Assembly: GCF_036014115.1 (NCBI RefSeq)
Contig: NZ_CP107913.1
Location: 8,301,501 to 8,365,500 of the forward strand
DNA: 64,000 nucleotides
Source: Streptomyces sp. NBC_00448
Lineage (GTDB): Bacteria > Actinomycetota > Actinomycetes > Streptomycetales > Streptomycetaceae
Direction of reading: 5' to 3'
In this document: piece after piece, positions 42,801 through 50,962 of the stretch
Numbering within the stretch: the stretch's first letter is position 1
Layout of the letters: the number at the start of each line of letters is the position of its first letter
The notes under the pieces: model-generated
What the model was told of the DNA's origin: nothing
The model's database searches: none
What the model saw: the letters and a program-made list of their open reading frames with translations, nothing else
Program-made: the position numbers and the translations under genes

Positions 42801-43441
42801 CCAACAGCGGCTCCGCGGCCGCGTCGGTCTCCTCGATCGCGGCCTCCGGTGACTTCGCGGAGACCAACACCTGCGGCAGCTCGATCGCGGCGGGCGGCAC
42901 CTGCACGGTGAGCGTCACCTTCAAGCCCACCGCGACCGGCGCCCGCACCGGCACCCTCACCGTCACCGGCAACGCGTCGAACAGCCCGACCACGGTCCCG
43001 CTGACCGGCACCGGCACCGGCACGGTGAGCGCCAACCTGGCCCTGCACGCGGCCACCAGCGAGTCCAGCCACACCGACGTCTACCCCTCGTCCAACGTGA
43101 CGGACGGCAACCAGGACAGCTACTGGGAGAGCGCCAACAGCGCCTTCCCGCAGTGGGTCCAGGTGGACCTCGGCTCCGCGCAGAGCGCCAGCCGGGTCGT
43201 GCTCCAGCTCCCCGCGAGCTGGGGTGCCCGCAACGAGACGCTGGCGCTGTCCGCGAGCACCGACGGCTCCACCTTCACCACCCTGAAGGCGTCGGCGAGT
43301 TACAGCTTCAGCCCGACCTCGTCCAACGCCGTCACCCTGTCGTTCCCCGCGACCAGCCAGCGCTACTTCCGGCTGAACATCACGGCGAACACCGGCTGGC
43401 CGGCCGGGCAGCTCTCGGAGTTCCAGGTCTGGAACATCTGA
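39863..43441 (+). CDS. Secreted GH87 alpha-1,3-glucanase (mutanase/mycodextranase type)
   Basis: An 1192-residue secreted enzyme. Order: signal peptide (1 to about 34), N-terminal beta-sandwich (YVEVQAENSATNGTVIGPSY, about 47-205), beta-helix catalytic domain (about 210-595), two ASH/choice-of-anchor-D-like domains (from about 601 and 703), an F5/8-type C discoidin domain (from about 805), a third ASH-like domain (from about 953) and a second discoidin domain (about 1054-1192). The catalytic aspartates fit GH87: Asp364 in TADGINFHGG and Asp387/Asp388 in TGDDGIATW, the same 23/24 spacing as in characterised enzymes. It should cleave alpha-1,3-glucan of fungal walls or dental plaque. The GTG at 39863 follows AAGGAG. 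Confidence 0.88.
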   Translation: MFRHLRSLRRAVAVGGTTAVLAAGGVLGLAFQPAVAATAAVATGGSGANLPYVEVQAENSATNGTVIGPSYAAGNLADEASYRKAVTLQGSGKYVTFTTPVATNSIDFRYSIPDTAGGSVYTAPLSLYVNGTKQPDFTLTNAYSWYYGSYPFTNSPGSNPHHFYDEAHRLFDTTYPAGTTFKFQVDAGDSASSYTLDFADFEQVGAALPQPAGSVSVTSEGADSSGAADSTAAFNAAISAAGSGGTVWIPPGTYNIPGHISVNNVTVAGAGMWYSTVTGTAPGFYGTYGTGGPASTNVHLQNFAIFGNVQERDDNAQVNGIGGAMSNSSVSNLWIDHMKVGAWMDGPMDKLTFSGMRIRDTTADGINFHGGVTNSTVTNSDIRNTGDDGIATWADSSLGADANDTISNNTVSVQTLANGIAIYGGHDNTVTGNLVQDTGLAQGGGIQVGQRFTSTPVGTTTISNNTMIRDGSLDPNWQFGVGALWFDGSQGAITGPINVSNALIEQSPYEAVQWVEGTVSGVNLSNVTIAGTGTFALQEQTGGAAKFTNVTATGVGAPSPVYSCEGGNFAVTDGGGNSGIDGTPVCGPWPTPVFPPYPPSGVTASPSALSFGSVATGTTSAAQSVTVSNPTNAAASVSSIAASGDFAQTNTCGSSIAANGSCTVSVKFSPTATGARTGSLTVNAGGVTNTVTLSGTGTAPGPILNTNPGGLSFAGTVVGDTTAAQAVTVTNSGTTSATVSGVAVTGDFAQTNNCSTVAVGASCTVNVTFKPTTGGARSGTLTVTSNANNSPTTVGLTGSGIDSGTDIAAGKPATASSSNSLYPATNITDPDASTYWESSGAFPQWAQVDLGASYSVGKVVLKLPPATAWSTRTQTLSVQGSTDGSSFSTLAASADRTFDPSTGNTVTITFNAADARYVRVNITANSGWTQAQLSDLEVFPSGSGGGTPPSSATLAASPSSLSFGSVAPGISSDPKTVTLTNSGSAAASVSSIAASGDFAETNTCGSSIAAGGTCTVSVTFKPTATGARTGTLTVTGNASNSPTTVPLTGTGTGTVSANLALHAATSESSHTDVYPSSNVTDGNQDSYWESANSAFPQWVQVDLGSAQSASRVVLQLPASWGARNETLALSASTDGSTFTTLKASASYSFSPTSSNAVTLSFPATSQRYFRLNITANTGWPAGQLSEFQVWNI

Positions 43442-43545
43442 CCCGCGGCTCCACTGCTCTGAACGTTCCACGGCTCTGAACGCACCACGGCGTCACCGCA
43501 CCACCGCACCACGGCTCCACCGCTCTGAACGCTCCACCGCTCCAC

Positions 43546-43578
43546 GGTGCCGCCGGACGCATCCCGTCCGGCGGCACC
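43546..43578. terminator. Bidirectional hairpin terminator
   Basis: A perfect 14-bp stem (GGTGCCGCCGGACG at 43546-43559, complement at 43565-43578) with a five-base loop, between the convergent GH87 and photolyase genes. Three GCTCTGAACG copies precede it at about 43455-43531. Confidence 0.75.
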
Positions 43579-43612
43579 GCCATGCGGCCACGGTCCACGT
43601 CCGGCCGCTTCG

Positions 43613-45046
43613 CTACCCGAGCCCCCGCGCCTGCCTGAACCGGGCCAGCCCCTCGGCCAGTTCGACGATCGGCTCGGGATAGTCGCCGCACCCCGCGCGC
43701 TCCCGCGCCGGCAGCTTCCACGGCTCGTGCACCGCCGCACCCGCCACACCGGCCAGCTCCGGCACCCAGCGGCGCACGTAACTGCCGTCCGGGTCGTACC
43801 GCTTCGCCTGGAGCAGCGGATTGAGCACCCGGTTGGGACGGGAGTCGGTGCCGGTGCCCGCCACCCACTGCCAGTTGAGCTGGTTGTTGGCGATGTCGCC
43901 GTCGACCAGCAGCTCCAGGAAGTGCCGGGCGCCCACCCGCCAGTCCAGGTAGAGGGTCTTGGTCAGGAAGCTCGCGGTCAGCAGCCGGCCCCGGTTGTGC
44001 ATCCAGCCCTCCGTACGCAGTTGCCGCATCGCCGCGTCGACCACCGGGTAGCCGGTCCGGCCCCGCCGCCACGCCTCCGCGTCGGCCTCCGCCGAAGCCC
44101 CGGTACGCCAACGGTCGTGCCGGGTACGGTAGTCGGCCGCTGACACCGCCGGACGGGCGGCGAGCAACTGGTGGTTGAAGTCGCGCCAGCACACCTGCCG
44201 GGCGAACGCCTCCGCGCCCGGCCCGCCCTTCGCCACCGCCCGCCGTACCGCCTCGACCGGCGAGAGCGTGCCGAAGTGCAGGTGCGGGGAGAGCCGCGAC
44301 GTCGCGTCCCCCGGCATGTCGTCATGGCGCGCGTCGTACTCCCCGACACCGCGCCGCAGCCACGCGGTGAGCAGCCGCCGGGCCACGTCCTCACCGCCCG
44401 CGGCCAGTTCGGGTGACACCGCGCCGACCGCCGCGCGCGGCTCGATCGCGACCGACCGCACCGACTCCGGCACTCGCACGGCTCTCGGTGCGGGCAGCGG
44501 ATCGCGCAGCCCCTCCTGCCGCCAGCGCCGGAAGTACGGGGTGAACACCGCGAAGTGTTCGGAGTTCTGCGGGGTGACCCGGCCCGGCGGCACCGCCGTG
44601 ACCACCGCGTCGTGGACGTGCAGCCGCCGCCCGTCCGCGGTGAGGGCGCGCCGCAGCCGCTCCTCACGGCGCTGCGCGAACCCGCTGCACCCGGCGGCCA
44701 CATGCACCTCGGCCGCGTCCGCCTCCCGCGCGACCGCGCACACCTCCGCGACCGTCTCCCCGGCCCGCAGCACCAGCCGCCCGCCGCGCTCGCGCAGCCC
44801 GGCGTCCAGCGCGCCCAGGCAGTCGGCCAGGAACGCCCGCCGGTTGGGCGCGGCGAACCCGGCGCCGTCCACCGCGGGATCGCGGACGAACAGCGGCACC
44901 ACCTCGTCCGCGCCGGCCAGCGCGGCCCGCAGCGGCGGATGGTCGTGCACCCGCAGGTCGGAGGTGAACAGCACGACCGCACGCCGCGTCGTGGCCGAAC
45001 GTGCCCCGCCCATAGCGGAGTCGGCGGACGTGGCGGACCCGCTCAT
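43613..45046 (-). CDS. phr: Deoxyribodipyrimidine photolyase (class I, cryptochrome family)
   Basis: A 477-residue photolyase. The N-terminal Rossmann antenna domain begins AVVLFTSDLRVHDHPPLRAALAGADEVVPLFV; the C-terminal FAD domain carries TSRLSPHLHFGTLSP, ARQVCWRDFNHQLLAARP, GRTGYPVVDAAMRQLRTEGWMHNRGRLLTASFLTKTLYLDWR, and the lid DIANNQLNWQWVAGTGTDSRPNRVLNPLLQAKRYDPDG. This is the CPD-photolyase pattern: light-driven repair of pyrimidine dimers with FADH-. Its ATG overlaps the stop of the SDR/DUF2867 gene (ATGA), so they are co-translated. Confidence 0.95.
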   Translation of the reverse strand: MSGSATSADSAMGGARSATTRRAVVLFTSDLRVHDHPPLRAALAGADEVVPLFVRDPAVDGAGFAAPNRRAFLADCLGALDAGLRERGGRLVLRAGETVAEVCAVAREADAAEVHVAAGCSGFAQRREERLRRALTADGRRLHVHDAVVTAVPPGRVTPQNSEHFAVFTPYFRRWRQEGLRDPLPAPRAVRVPESVRSVAIEPRAAVGAVSPELAAGGEDVARRLLTAWLRRGVGEYDARHDDMPGDATSRLSPHLHFGTLSPVEAVRRAVAKGGPGAEAFARQVCWRDFNHQLLAARPAVSAADYRTRHDRWRTGASAEADAEAWRRGRTGYPVVDAAMRQLRTEGWMHNRGRLLTASFLTKTLYLDWRVGARHFLELLVDGDIANNQLNWQWVAGTGTDSRPNRVLNPLLQAKRYDPDGSYVRRWVPELAGVAGAAVHEPWKLPARERAGCGDYPEPIVELAEGLARFRQARGLG

Positions 45047-46605
45047 CCCGTGCGGCCGCCTTTCGTGAGCCGGCCCGACGCGCCCGCGGCGGAGGAGCGT
45101 CCCCCGGAGGCGTCCATACGGCTCGCCGCCCGCGCGATGTTGCGCGCCATCCCGCCGAACACGGCAGCGTGGAAAGGGGAGATGGCCCACCAGTAGGCGT
45201 GCCCGAGCAGACCGCGGGGCTGGAAGACGGCGCGCTGGCGGTAGCGGGTGCGGCCGGAACCGTCGGTGCCCGCGCGCATCTCCAGCCACGCCGGGCCGGG
45301 CAGCCGCATCTCGGCGCGCAACCGCAGCAGCCGGCCCCGTTCGATCTCCTCCACCCGCCAGAAGTCCAACGAGTCGCCGATCCGCAGCCGTTCCGCGTCG
45401 CGCCGGCCGCGCCGCAGCCCGACCCCGCCCACCAGCCGGTCCAGCCAGCCGCGCACCGCCCACGCCAACGGGAAGGAGTACCAGCCGTGTTCACCGCCGA
45501 TGCCCTCGATCACCCGCCACAGATCGGCCGGTGAGGCGTCGACCGCCGCCTCCCGCTCGTCGGTGTAGAGGCTGCCGCCGGTCCAGTCGGGGTCGGTCGG
45601 CAGCGGGTCGCTCGGCGCGCCGGGCACCGACGCCGACGACCAGCGGGTGGTGACCTGCGCGTCCCGCACCCGTTGCAGCGCCAGCCGCAGCGCGGTGTCC
45701 ACGTCGAGCGGACCGCCGGGCGGGTCGGGCACGTGGTCGGCGATGTCGTGCTCGTGGCAGACCACTTCGTGCCTCAGCGACTCGGCGAGCGGGCGCGCCA
45801 CACTCGCCGGGACCGGCGTGACCAGCCCGACCCAGTGGCTGGACAGCCGGGGCGTGAGCACCGGCACCGGCACGATCACCCGCCGCGGCAGCCCGGCCAC
45901 CGCCGCGTACCGCCGCATCATGTCCCGGTACGTGACCACGCCGGTGCCGCCGATGTCGAACGCACGGTTCACGTCGGACGGCATGGCGGCGCTGCCCACC
46001 AGGTAGCGCAGCACGTCGCGGACGGCGATCGGCTGCATCCGGGTGCGTACCCAACTCGGCGTCACCATCGCCGGCAGCCGCTCGGTGAGGTAGCGCAGCA
46101 TCTCGAACGACGCGGAGCCCGAACCGATGATCACCGCGGCCCGCAGCACCGTGGTCGGCACGCCCGACGCCAGCAGGATCTCGCCGACCTCGGTGCGCGA
46201 GCGCAGGTGCGGCGAGAGCCGGCCGGTCGGCACGTCCCGCGGGGTGAGCCCGCCGAGGTAGACGATCCGCCGCACGCCTGCGGCCCTGGCCTGCTCGGCG
46301 AAGATCCGCGCCGCCTTGCGGTCGGTCTGCTCGAACTCGGCGCCGGTGCCGAGCGCGTGCACCAGGTAGTACGCCACCTCGACGTCCCGCAGCGCCGCGC
46401 CCACCGCCTCGCGGTCCAGCACGTCGCCGGCCGCGACCTCGACCCGGCCCACCCACGGGTGGTCGCGCAGTTTCAGCGGGGTGCGGGCCAGGCACCGCAC
46501 CTCGTGTCCGGCGTCGAGGAGTTGCGGGACGAGCCGGCCGCCGATGTACCCGGTCGCCCCGGTCACCAGGCACCGGGGTCCGGGCTGAGCTGTCACACGC
46601 CTCAC
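45043..46605 (-). CDS. NAD(P)-binding SDR fused to DUF2867 domain
   Basis: A 520-residue protein. The N-terminal half is an atypical extended SDR (LVTGATGYIGGRLVPQLLDAGHEVRCLAR Rossmann motif; AYYLVHALGTG; RIVYLGGLTPRD). From about residue 340 on is a DUF2867/SRPBCC-like domain (YTDEREAAVDASPADLWRVIEGIGGEHGWYSFPLAWAVRGWLDRLVGGVGLRRGRRDAERLRIGD). Such fusions are frequently encoded next to photolyase genes in actinomycetes and may act on a pigment or lipid; the reaction is unknown. The stop overlaps the photolyase start. GTG at 46605 is used; 46596 is possible. Confidence 0.88.
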   Translation of the reverse strand: MRRVTAQPGPRCLVTGATGYIGGRLVPQLLDAGHEVRCLARTPLKLRDHPWVGRVEVAAGDVLDREAVGAALRDVEVAYYLVHALGTGAEFEQTDRKAARIFAEQARAAGVRRIVYLGGLTPRDVPTGRLSPHLRSRTEVGEILLASGVPTTVLRAAVIIGSGSASFEMLRYLTERLPAMVTPSWVRTRMQPIAVRDVLRYLVGSAAMPSDVNRAFDIGGTGVVTYRDMMRRYAAVAGLPRRVIVPVPVLTPRLSSHWVGLVTPVPASVARPLAESLRHEVVCHEHDIADHVPDPPGGPLDVDTALRLALQRVRDAQVTTRWSSASVPGAPSDPLPTDPDWTGGSLYTDEREAAVDASPADLWRVIEGIGGEHGWYSFPLAWAVRGWLDRLVGGVGLRRGRRDAERLRIGDSLDFWRVEEIERGRLLRLRAEMRLPGPAWLEMRAGTDGSGRTRYRQRAVFQPRGLLGHAYWWAISPFHAAVFGGMARNIARAASRMDASGGRSSAAGASGRLTKGGRTG

Positions 46606-46886
46606 CGTAGCGGACGGGATGTGCCGGAGCCGTCACCGAGCGTACGCGTGGCGGGGTGGTCGGGGAGCGGGCGGGCGCGTGGATGACCGCGGGGCGGGTC
46701 CGGTGCCGGGTCCGTCGCGGCAGGCCCCGTGAACCGCGGGGCGCGGCGCGTTCCTTGCGGCATTCGGCCCGCTCCCGCCGCTCCGCCGGGTGACCTGACC
46801 GGTGTCGGCGGCCGGGCGGGCGGCGCCTGGTGCTTGGGTCGGCGGGTCGGGGTACGCGAACGCGGTCGGCGGTGAGGCGGTGGGTC

Positions 46887-48482
46887 ATGGCGGGCGGGGC
46901 AGCCGGGGCGGAAGGGGCGGCGGGCGCACCCGGCGGATCGGGCGGTGGAACGGGTGGCGGGCCGGGCACGGGCGGCGCGCCCGGGGCCGGTTCGGGCGGA
47001 AAAGGCGTGGCGGCCGAGGCGGACGCGCTGCTGCGCAGCCGCGGCTACCTCGGCCTGCTGGGATTCGCGGTCCTGCTCGGCGTCCCGATCTCCGCGGCGG
47101 CGTTCGGCTTCCTCGCGCTGACCGCGAAGCTCGAACCGCTGATCTACCACGACCTGCCCCGCTCGCTCGGCTTCGACGGGACCCCGCCGTGGTGGCCGGT
47201 GCCGATGCTCGCGGTCGGCGGGGTGCTGACCGCGCTGTGCGTACGCTTCCTGCCCGGCGGAGGCGGCCACGAGCCGACCGACGGGTTCTCCGCCACCGGC
47301 ACGTTCGGGCTGAGCGCGCTGCCCGGCGTCTTCCTCGCCGCCCTCGCCACCCTCTCCTTCGGCGCGGTGCTCGGCCCGGAGGCGCCGCTGCTCGCGCTGG
47401 GCGGCGGGCTGGCCGCCGGGTCGATCCGGCTGCTGCGGCCCGGCCTGCCCGAGCGGACGTACGCGGTGGTCGGCGCCACCGGCAGCTTCGCCGCGGTCAG
47501 TTCGCTGCTCGGCTCGCCGCTGCTGGGCGCGTTCCTGCTGATGGAGGCGGCCGGGCTGGGCGGTCCGATGCTCGGCCCGGTGCTGGTGCCCGGCCTGCTC
47601 GCGTCCGGGATCGGCGCGCTCATCTTCGTCGGCATGGGCTCGTGGACGGGCCTCGGGACGTACTCCCTGAAGCTGCCGCACGTGCCGAAGGCGGCCGACC
47701 CCACCGCGGCCGAGTTCGGCTGGGCGCTGCTGATCGGGCTGGCCGCGGCACTGCTCGCGGCCGGGCTCCGGTGGCTCGCGCGGCGGCTGCGCCGGCACGT
47801 CGAGGGCCACCGGCTGCCGCTCACCGTGCTGCTCGGCCTGGTCGTCGCGGGCCTGGCCGTCGCCTACGCGGAGGGCTCGGGCAAGTCCGCCACCGATGTG
47901 CTCTACTCCGGGCAGACCGCGATGGGTCCGCTGCTCAGCGACGCCGCCACGTTCTCGATCGGCACGCTCGCGCTGCTGATCGTGTGCAAGGTCCTGGCGT
48001 ACTCCGCGTCGTTGAGCGCCTTCCGCGGCGGCCCGATCTTCCCGGCCCTGTTCGTCGGCGCGGCCGGCGGCGTGCTCATGTCGCACCTGCCCGGCCTGCC
48101 ACTGGTCGCCGCCTTCGCCACCGGGATGGGGGCGATGAGCGTGGCCATGCTGCGGCTGCCGCTCACGTCGGTGCTGCTGGCCACCCTCCTGCTCGGCAAG
48201 GACGGCCTGACCGTGATGCCGCTGGTGATCGTGGCGGTCGTGGTGTCGTACGTGGCCACGGCCGTGCTGTCCCGGCCCCCTGCCGGCGCGGAGCCTGATC
48301 CCGGAGCCGCACCTGGTCCGGGCGCCGCACCTGGTCCGGGCGCCGCGCCCGGGCACGGAACCGCGCCCGACACCGGAACCGCACCCGGGCACGGAGCCGC
48401 GCCCGACACCGGAACCGCACCCGGGCACGGAACCGCGCCCGCTTCAGGAGCCGCGCCCGACACCGGGGCCGGCAGCGGCTGA
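46887..48482 (+). CDS. ClC-family chloride channel/transporter
   Basis: A 531-residue integral membrane protein. Family features: FGAVLGPEAPLLALGGGLAAG (the GREGP-type segment, keeping the gating Glu), SLLGSPLLGAFLLMEAAG, and the late SLSAFRGGPIFPALFVGAAGGVL (GxFxP-like). It should be a chloride channel or H+/Cl- antiporter of about ten or more helices. The first ~40 residues are a Gly/Ala-rich tail. The last ~60 residues are a Gly/Ala/Pro repeat tail encoded by a 36-base tandem repeat. The start at 46887 is preferred over upstream codons; no strong ribosome binding site is visible. Confidence 0.88.
   Translation: MAGGAAGAEGAAGAPGGSGGGTGGGPGTGGAPGAGSGGKGVAAEADALLRSRGYLGLLGFAVLLGVPISAAAFGFLALTAKLEPLIYHDLPRSLGFDGTPPWWPVPMLAVGGVLTALCVRFLPGGGGHEPTDGFSATGTFGLSALPGVFLAALATLSFGAVLGPEAPLLALGGGLAAGSIRLLRPGLPERTYAVVGATGSFAAVSSLLGSPLLGAFLLMEAAGLGGPMLGPVLVPGLLASGIGALIFVGMGSWTGLGTYSLKLPHVPKAADPTAAEFGWALLIGLAAALLAAGLRWLARRLRRHVEGHRLPLTVLLGLVVAGLAVAYAEGSGKSATDVLYSGQTAMGPLLSDAATFSIGTLALLIVCKVLAYSASLSAFRGGPIFPALFVGAAGGVLMSHLPGLPLVAAFATGMGAMSVAMLRLPLTSVLLATLLLGKDGLTVMPLVIVAVVVSYVATAVLSRPPAGAEPDPGAAPGPGAAPGPGAAPGHGTAPDTGTAPGHGAAPDTGTAPGHGTAPASGAAPDTGAGSG
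48351..48458 (+). repeat. 36-base tandem repeat in the ClC C-terminal tail
   Basis: Three 36-base units start at 48351, 48387 and 48423; the first two differ at one base, the third diverges in its second half. Upstream is a pair of 18-base units. They encode alternating APGHGTAPDTGT-like blocks. Such exact repeats can expand or contract by slippage. Confidence 0.85.
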
Positions 48483-48575
48483 ACGCGGCGGAAGAGGTGA
48501 AACCCGCCGCCGTTCGGCTCGAATGCCGCGCAGCCATTTGCCTTGGAGAGCACTCCAGCTCCTAGCCTCGAAGCC

Positions 48576-49538
48576 ATGACCACACCACAGCAGCCCATCG
48601 CATCCGGATTCGGCGCCGAGAGCACCGCGGCCGAGGTCCTGCGCGGAATCGACCTGACGGGGAAGCTCGCGGTCGTCACCGGCGGCTACTCCGGGCTCGG
48701 CCTGGAGACCACCCGCGCGCTGGCCGCGGCCGGCGCGCACGTCGTCGTGCCGGCCCGCCGCCCCGACACCGCGCGGGAGGCGCTGGCCGGCATCGACGGC
48801 GTCGAGCTGGAGGAACTGGATCTGGCCGACCTCGGCAGCGTCGAGAAGTTCGCCGAGCGCTTCCTCGCCACCGGCCGCGACATCCACCTCGTCATCAACA
48901 GCGCTGCCGTCATGGCCTGCCCGGAGACCCGGGTCGGCCCGGGCTGGGAGGCGCAGTTCGCCACCAACCACCTCGGCCACTACGCCCTGGTCAACCGGCT
49001 GTGGCCGGCGATCGAGCGGGGCCGCGGCCGGGTCGTCGCGGTCTCCTCCGCCGGTCACCACTACTCCGCGATCCGCTGGGACGACCTCGGGTTCGAGCAG
49101 GGCGACTACGACAAGTGGGAGGCGTACGGCCAGGCCAAGACCGCCAACGTGCTGTTCGCCGTCCAGCTCGACGCCCTCGCCCGCGACCGCGGCGTGCGGG
49201 CCTTCGCGCTGCACCCCGGCGGTATCCTCACCCCGCTCCAACGCCACCTTCCCCAGCAGGAGATGGTGGACCGCGGCTGGATCGACGAGGACGGCAACCC
49301 GCTGAACCCGGAGGGTTTCAAGACGCCCGAACAGGGCGCCGCCACCCAGGTCTTCGCCGCCACCTCGCCCCAACTCGACGGCAAGGGCGGGGTCTACCTG
49401 GAGGACTGCGACATCGCGGACGTCGCGGTGCCCGACGGCCCCCGCACCGGCGTCAAGGAGTACGCCATCGACCCCGAGCAGGCGGCCCGGCTGTGGACCC
49501 TGTCGGCCGAACTCACCGGCGTGAACGCCTTCGACTGA
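48576..49538 (+). CDS. Short-chain dehydrogenase/reductase (retinol-dehydrogenase-like)
   Basis: A 320-residue SDR. Glycine motif TGGYSGLGLETTRAL, NAG-like NSAAVMACP, catalytic Ser in VAVSSAGHH, and intact YGQAK (Tyr and Lys of YxxxK), then HPGGILTPLQRH. The length and insert between Ser and Tyr are typical of the WWOX/retinol dehydrogenase group. The ATG at 48576 follows a TAGCCT hexamer, so the transcript may have little leader. A substrate cannot be inferred. Single-gene unit ended by the hairpin at 49595. Confidence 0.92.
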   Translation: MTTPQQPIASGFGAESTAAEVLRGIDLTGKLAVVTGGYSGLGLETTRALAAAGAHVVVPARRPDTAREALAGIDGVELEELDLADLGSVEKFAERFLATGRDIHLVINSAAVMACPETRVGPGWEAQFATNHLGHYALVNRLWPAIERGRGRVVAVSSAGHHYSAIRWDDLGFEQGDYDKWEAYGQAKTANVLFAVQLDALARDRGVRAFALHPGGILTPLQRHLPQQEMVDRGWIDEDGNPLNPEGFKTPEQGAATQVFAATSPQLDGKGGVYLEDCDIADVAVPDGPRTGVKEYAIDPEQAARLWTLSAELTGVNAFD

Positions 49539-49594
49539 CGGGTGCGTCGCACCTGACGGATGGTCATCTGCCGCCGCTGATAGAGCGGTTGGAC

Positions 49595-49632
49595 CGCCGG
49601 ACCGCCCCGCGACCTATCCGGGCGGTCCGGCG
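49595..49632. terminator. Bidirectional hairpin terminator
   Basis: A perfect 13-bp stem (CGCCGGACCGCCC at 49595-49607, complement at 49620-49632) with a 12-base loop between the convergent SDR and deaminase genes. Confidence 0.7.
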
Positions 49633-49661
49633 CCCGTGCCGCCGAGGACCTCCCGCGGGGG

Positions 49662-50120
49662 CTACTCCCCGATGTCCTCGGCCCACAACTCCGGCCGCGC
49701 TACGATGAAGTCCCGCATCAGCGTGACGCACGCGTCGTCGTCCAGCACCGTCACCCGCACGCCGTGCTCGGCGAGCCAGTCGTGGCCGCCGTGGAAGGTG
49801 CGCGCCTCGCCGATCAGCACCCGGCCGATGCCGAACTGCCGTACCAGGCCGGAGCAGTACCAGCACGGCGACAAGGTGGTGACCATGGTGGTGTGGCGGT
49901 AGCCGCGCAGCCGCCCCGCCGCCCGGAACGCCGAGGTCTCGGCGTGCGCCGACGGATCGCCGTCCTGCACCCGGCGGTTGCGGCCGCGGCCGAGCTGGTC
50001 GCCGTCCGGGCCGAACAGGGCCGCGCCGATCGGGACCCCGCCCTCGGCCAGCCCCGCCCGCGCCTCCTGGAGGGCCACCGCGAGCATGGCCGCCGGGTCC
50101 GTTGCCGCCGTCCGTGTCAT
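49662..50120 (-). CDS. Cytidine/deoxycytidylate-type nucleoside deaminase
   Basis: A 152-residue zinc deaminase. The zinc site is complete: His59-Ala-Glu61 (AHAETSAF) and Cys86/Cys89 (SPCWYCSG). The surrounding GGVPIGAALFGPDGDQLGRGRNRRVQDGDPSAHAE and TTLSPC pattern is closest to fungal-type cytosine deaminase (FCY1-like). It would deaminate cytosine to uracil or a related base. The ATG at 50120 is chosen by the family start. Confidence 0.9.
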   Translation of the reverse strand: MTRTAATDPAAMLAVALQEARAGLAEGGVPIGAALFGPDGDQLGRGRNRRVQDGDPSAHAETSAFRAAGRLRGYRHTTMVTTLSPCWYCSGLVRQFGIGRVLIGEARTFHGGHDWLAEHGVRVTVLDDDACVTLMRDFIVARPELWAEDIGE

Positions 50121-50205
50121 GGGCCCACTGTCCCGGCCCGGCCCGCCGCCCGCAACGCGACACGACCGGTGACCGCGGTACGGCCCGGGCTGGTTGAATG
50201 CTCCC

Positions 50206-50916
50206 GTGCCAGCCACCCGTACCAGTGTCGACGTGCTGACCGTGCTGTGCGGCCCCGACCGCCGCCACGGCAGCGAGGTCGCGGTCGTACGCGACGGGCG
50301 GCCGTATCCCGACCACCGCTCGCGCCGGGAACTGGCCGCGCGGCTGGGCTGCCCGCACACCGTGTTCGTGGACGACCCGGAGCGCGGCGCCGTCGAGGTG
50401 CACCGGCCCGGCCGGCCCGCCGCGCCGGGCGCGGAGCCGGGCTCCGTACCGGGCTGCGAGTTGGCCCCGCACGCGCTGATCGGCGCGGCCTGGCTGCTCG
50501 ACCTGGAGATCCTGGAGATCCCCTCGCTCGGCGACGTGTTCGCCCGGCACGACGGGGAGTTCGGCTGGGTCACCGCGCTGGCCGGCTGGGCGGCGCCGTG
50601 CGCCCTGCGGCAGTACGCCGCTCCGGCGCTGGTCGAGGCGCTGCCGGCCGGCGACGCCGAGGAACGCCACTACGCCTGGGCGTGGTCCGACGAGGCGGCC
50701 GGTCGGGTCGTCGGCGCCGAACACCACGGCACCGCGTCCCCCCGCCCGGGTCCCACCGGCGCCGGCGCCCTCCTGCTCGCCCACCACCTGCAACGGGCCC
50801 TGAACGTCAGCGAGGCGCCGGGCGCCCAGATCCTCTGCGCGCCCGGCGCCGACGGCACCATCGAGATCGGCGGCCGCGTACTCCTCGACCCGGCCCGGCA
50901 CCTGCGGCTCGGGTAG
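50206..50916 (+). CDS. PhzF-like isomerase family protein
   Basis: A 236-residue protein resembling PhzF-type proteins with the two-fold pseudosymmetric fold: VLTVLCGPDRRHGSEVAVV, ARLGCPHTVFVDDPE, then in the second half EERHYAWAWSDEAAGRVVGAEHHGTASPRPGPTGAGALLLAHHL, IEIGGRVLL. PhzF enzymes isomerise an enol in phenazine formation, but most bacterial family members have no known substrate, and no phenazine genes are nearby. GTG 50206 is preferred: a TTGAAT -10-like hexamer lies a few bases upstream, which suggests a leaderless transcript. Confidence 0.75.
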   Translation: MPATRTSVDVLTVLCGPDRRHGSEVAVVRDGRPYPDHRSRRELAARLGCPHTVFVDDPERGAVEVHRPGRPAAPGAEPGSVPGCELAPHALIGAAWLLDLEILEIPSLGDVFARHDGEFGWVTALAGWAAPCALRQYAAPALVEALPAGDAEERHYAWAWSDEAAGRVVGAEHHGTASPRPGPTGAGALLLAHHLQRALNVSEAPGAQILCAPGADGTIEIGGRVLLDPARHLRLG

Positions 50917-50962
50917 GGGCGAACGGCCCACAGGTCAGCCGGATCGCCCGCCGGTCAGCTGA

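Noticed and set aside
39635..43471. A 1278-codon open frame on the minus strand opposite the GH87 gene
   Set aside because: It is the complementary-frame shadow of GC-biased codons: Arg/Gly/Val-rich with no domain motif, while the plus strand encodes a complete signal peptide and known domains.
50206..50916. Part of a phenazine cluster because of the PhzF-like protein
   Set aside because: No other phz genes nearby, and PhzF-like proteins are widespread outside phenazine pathways.
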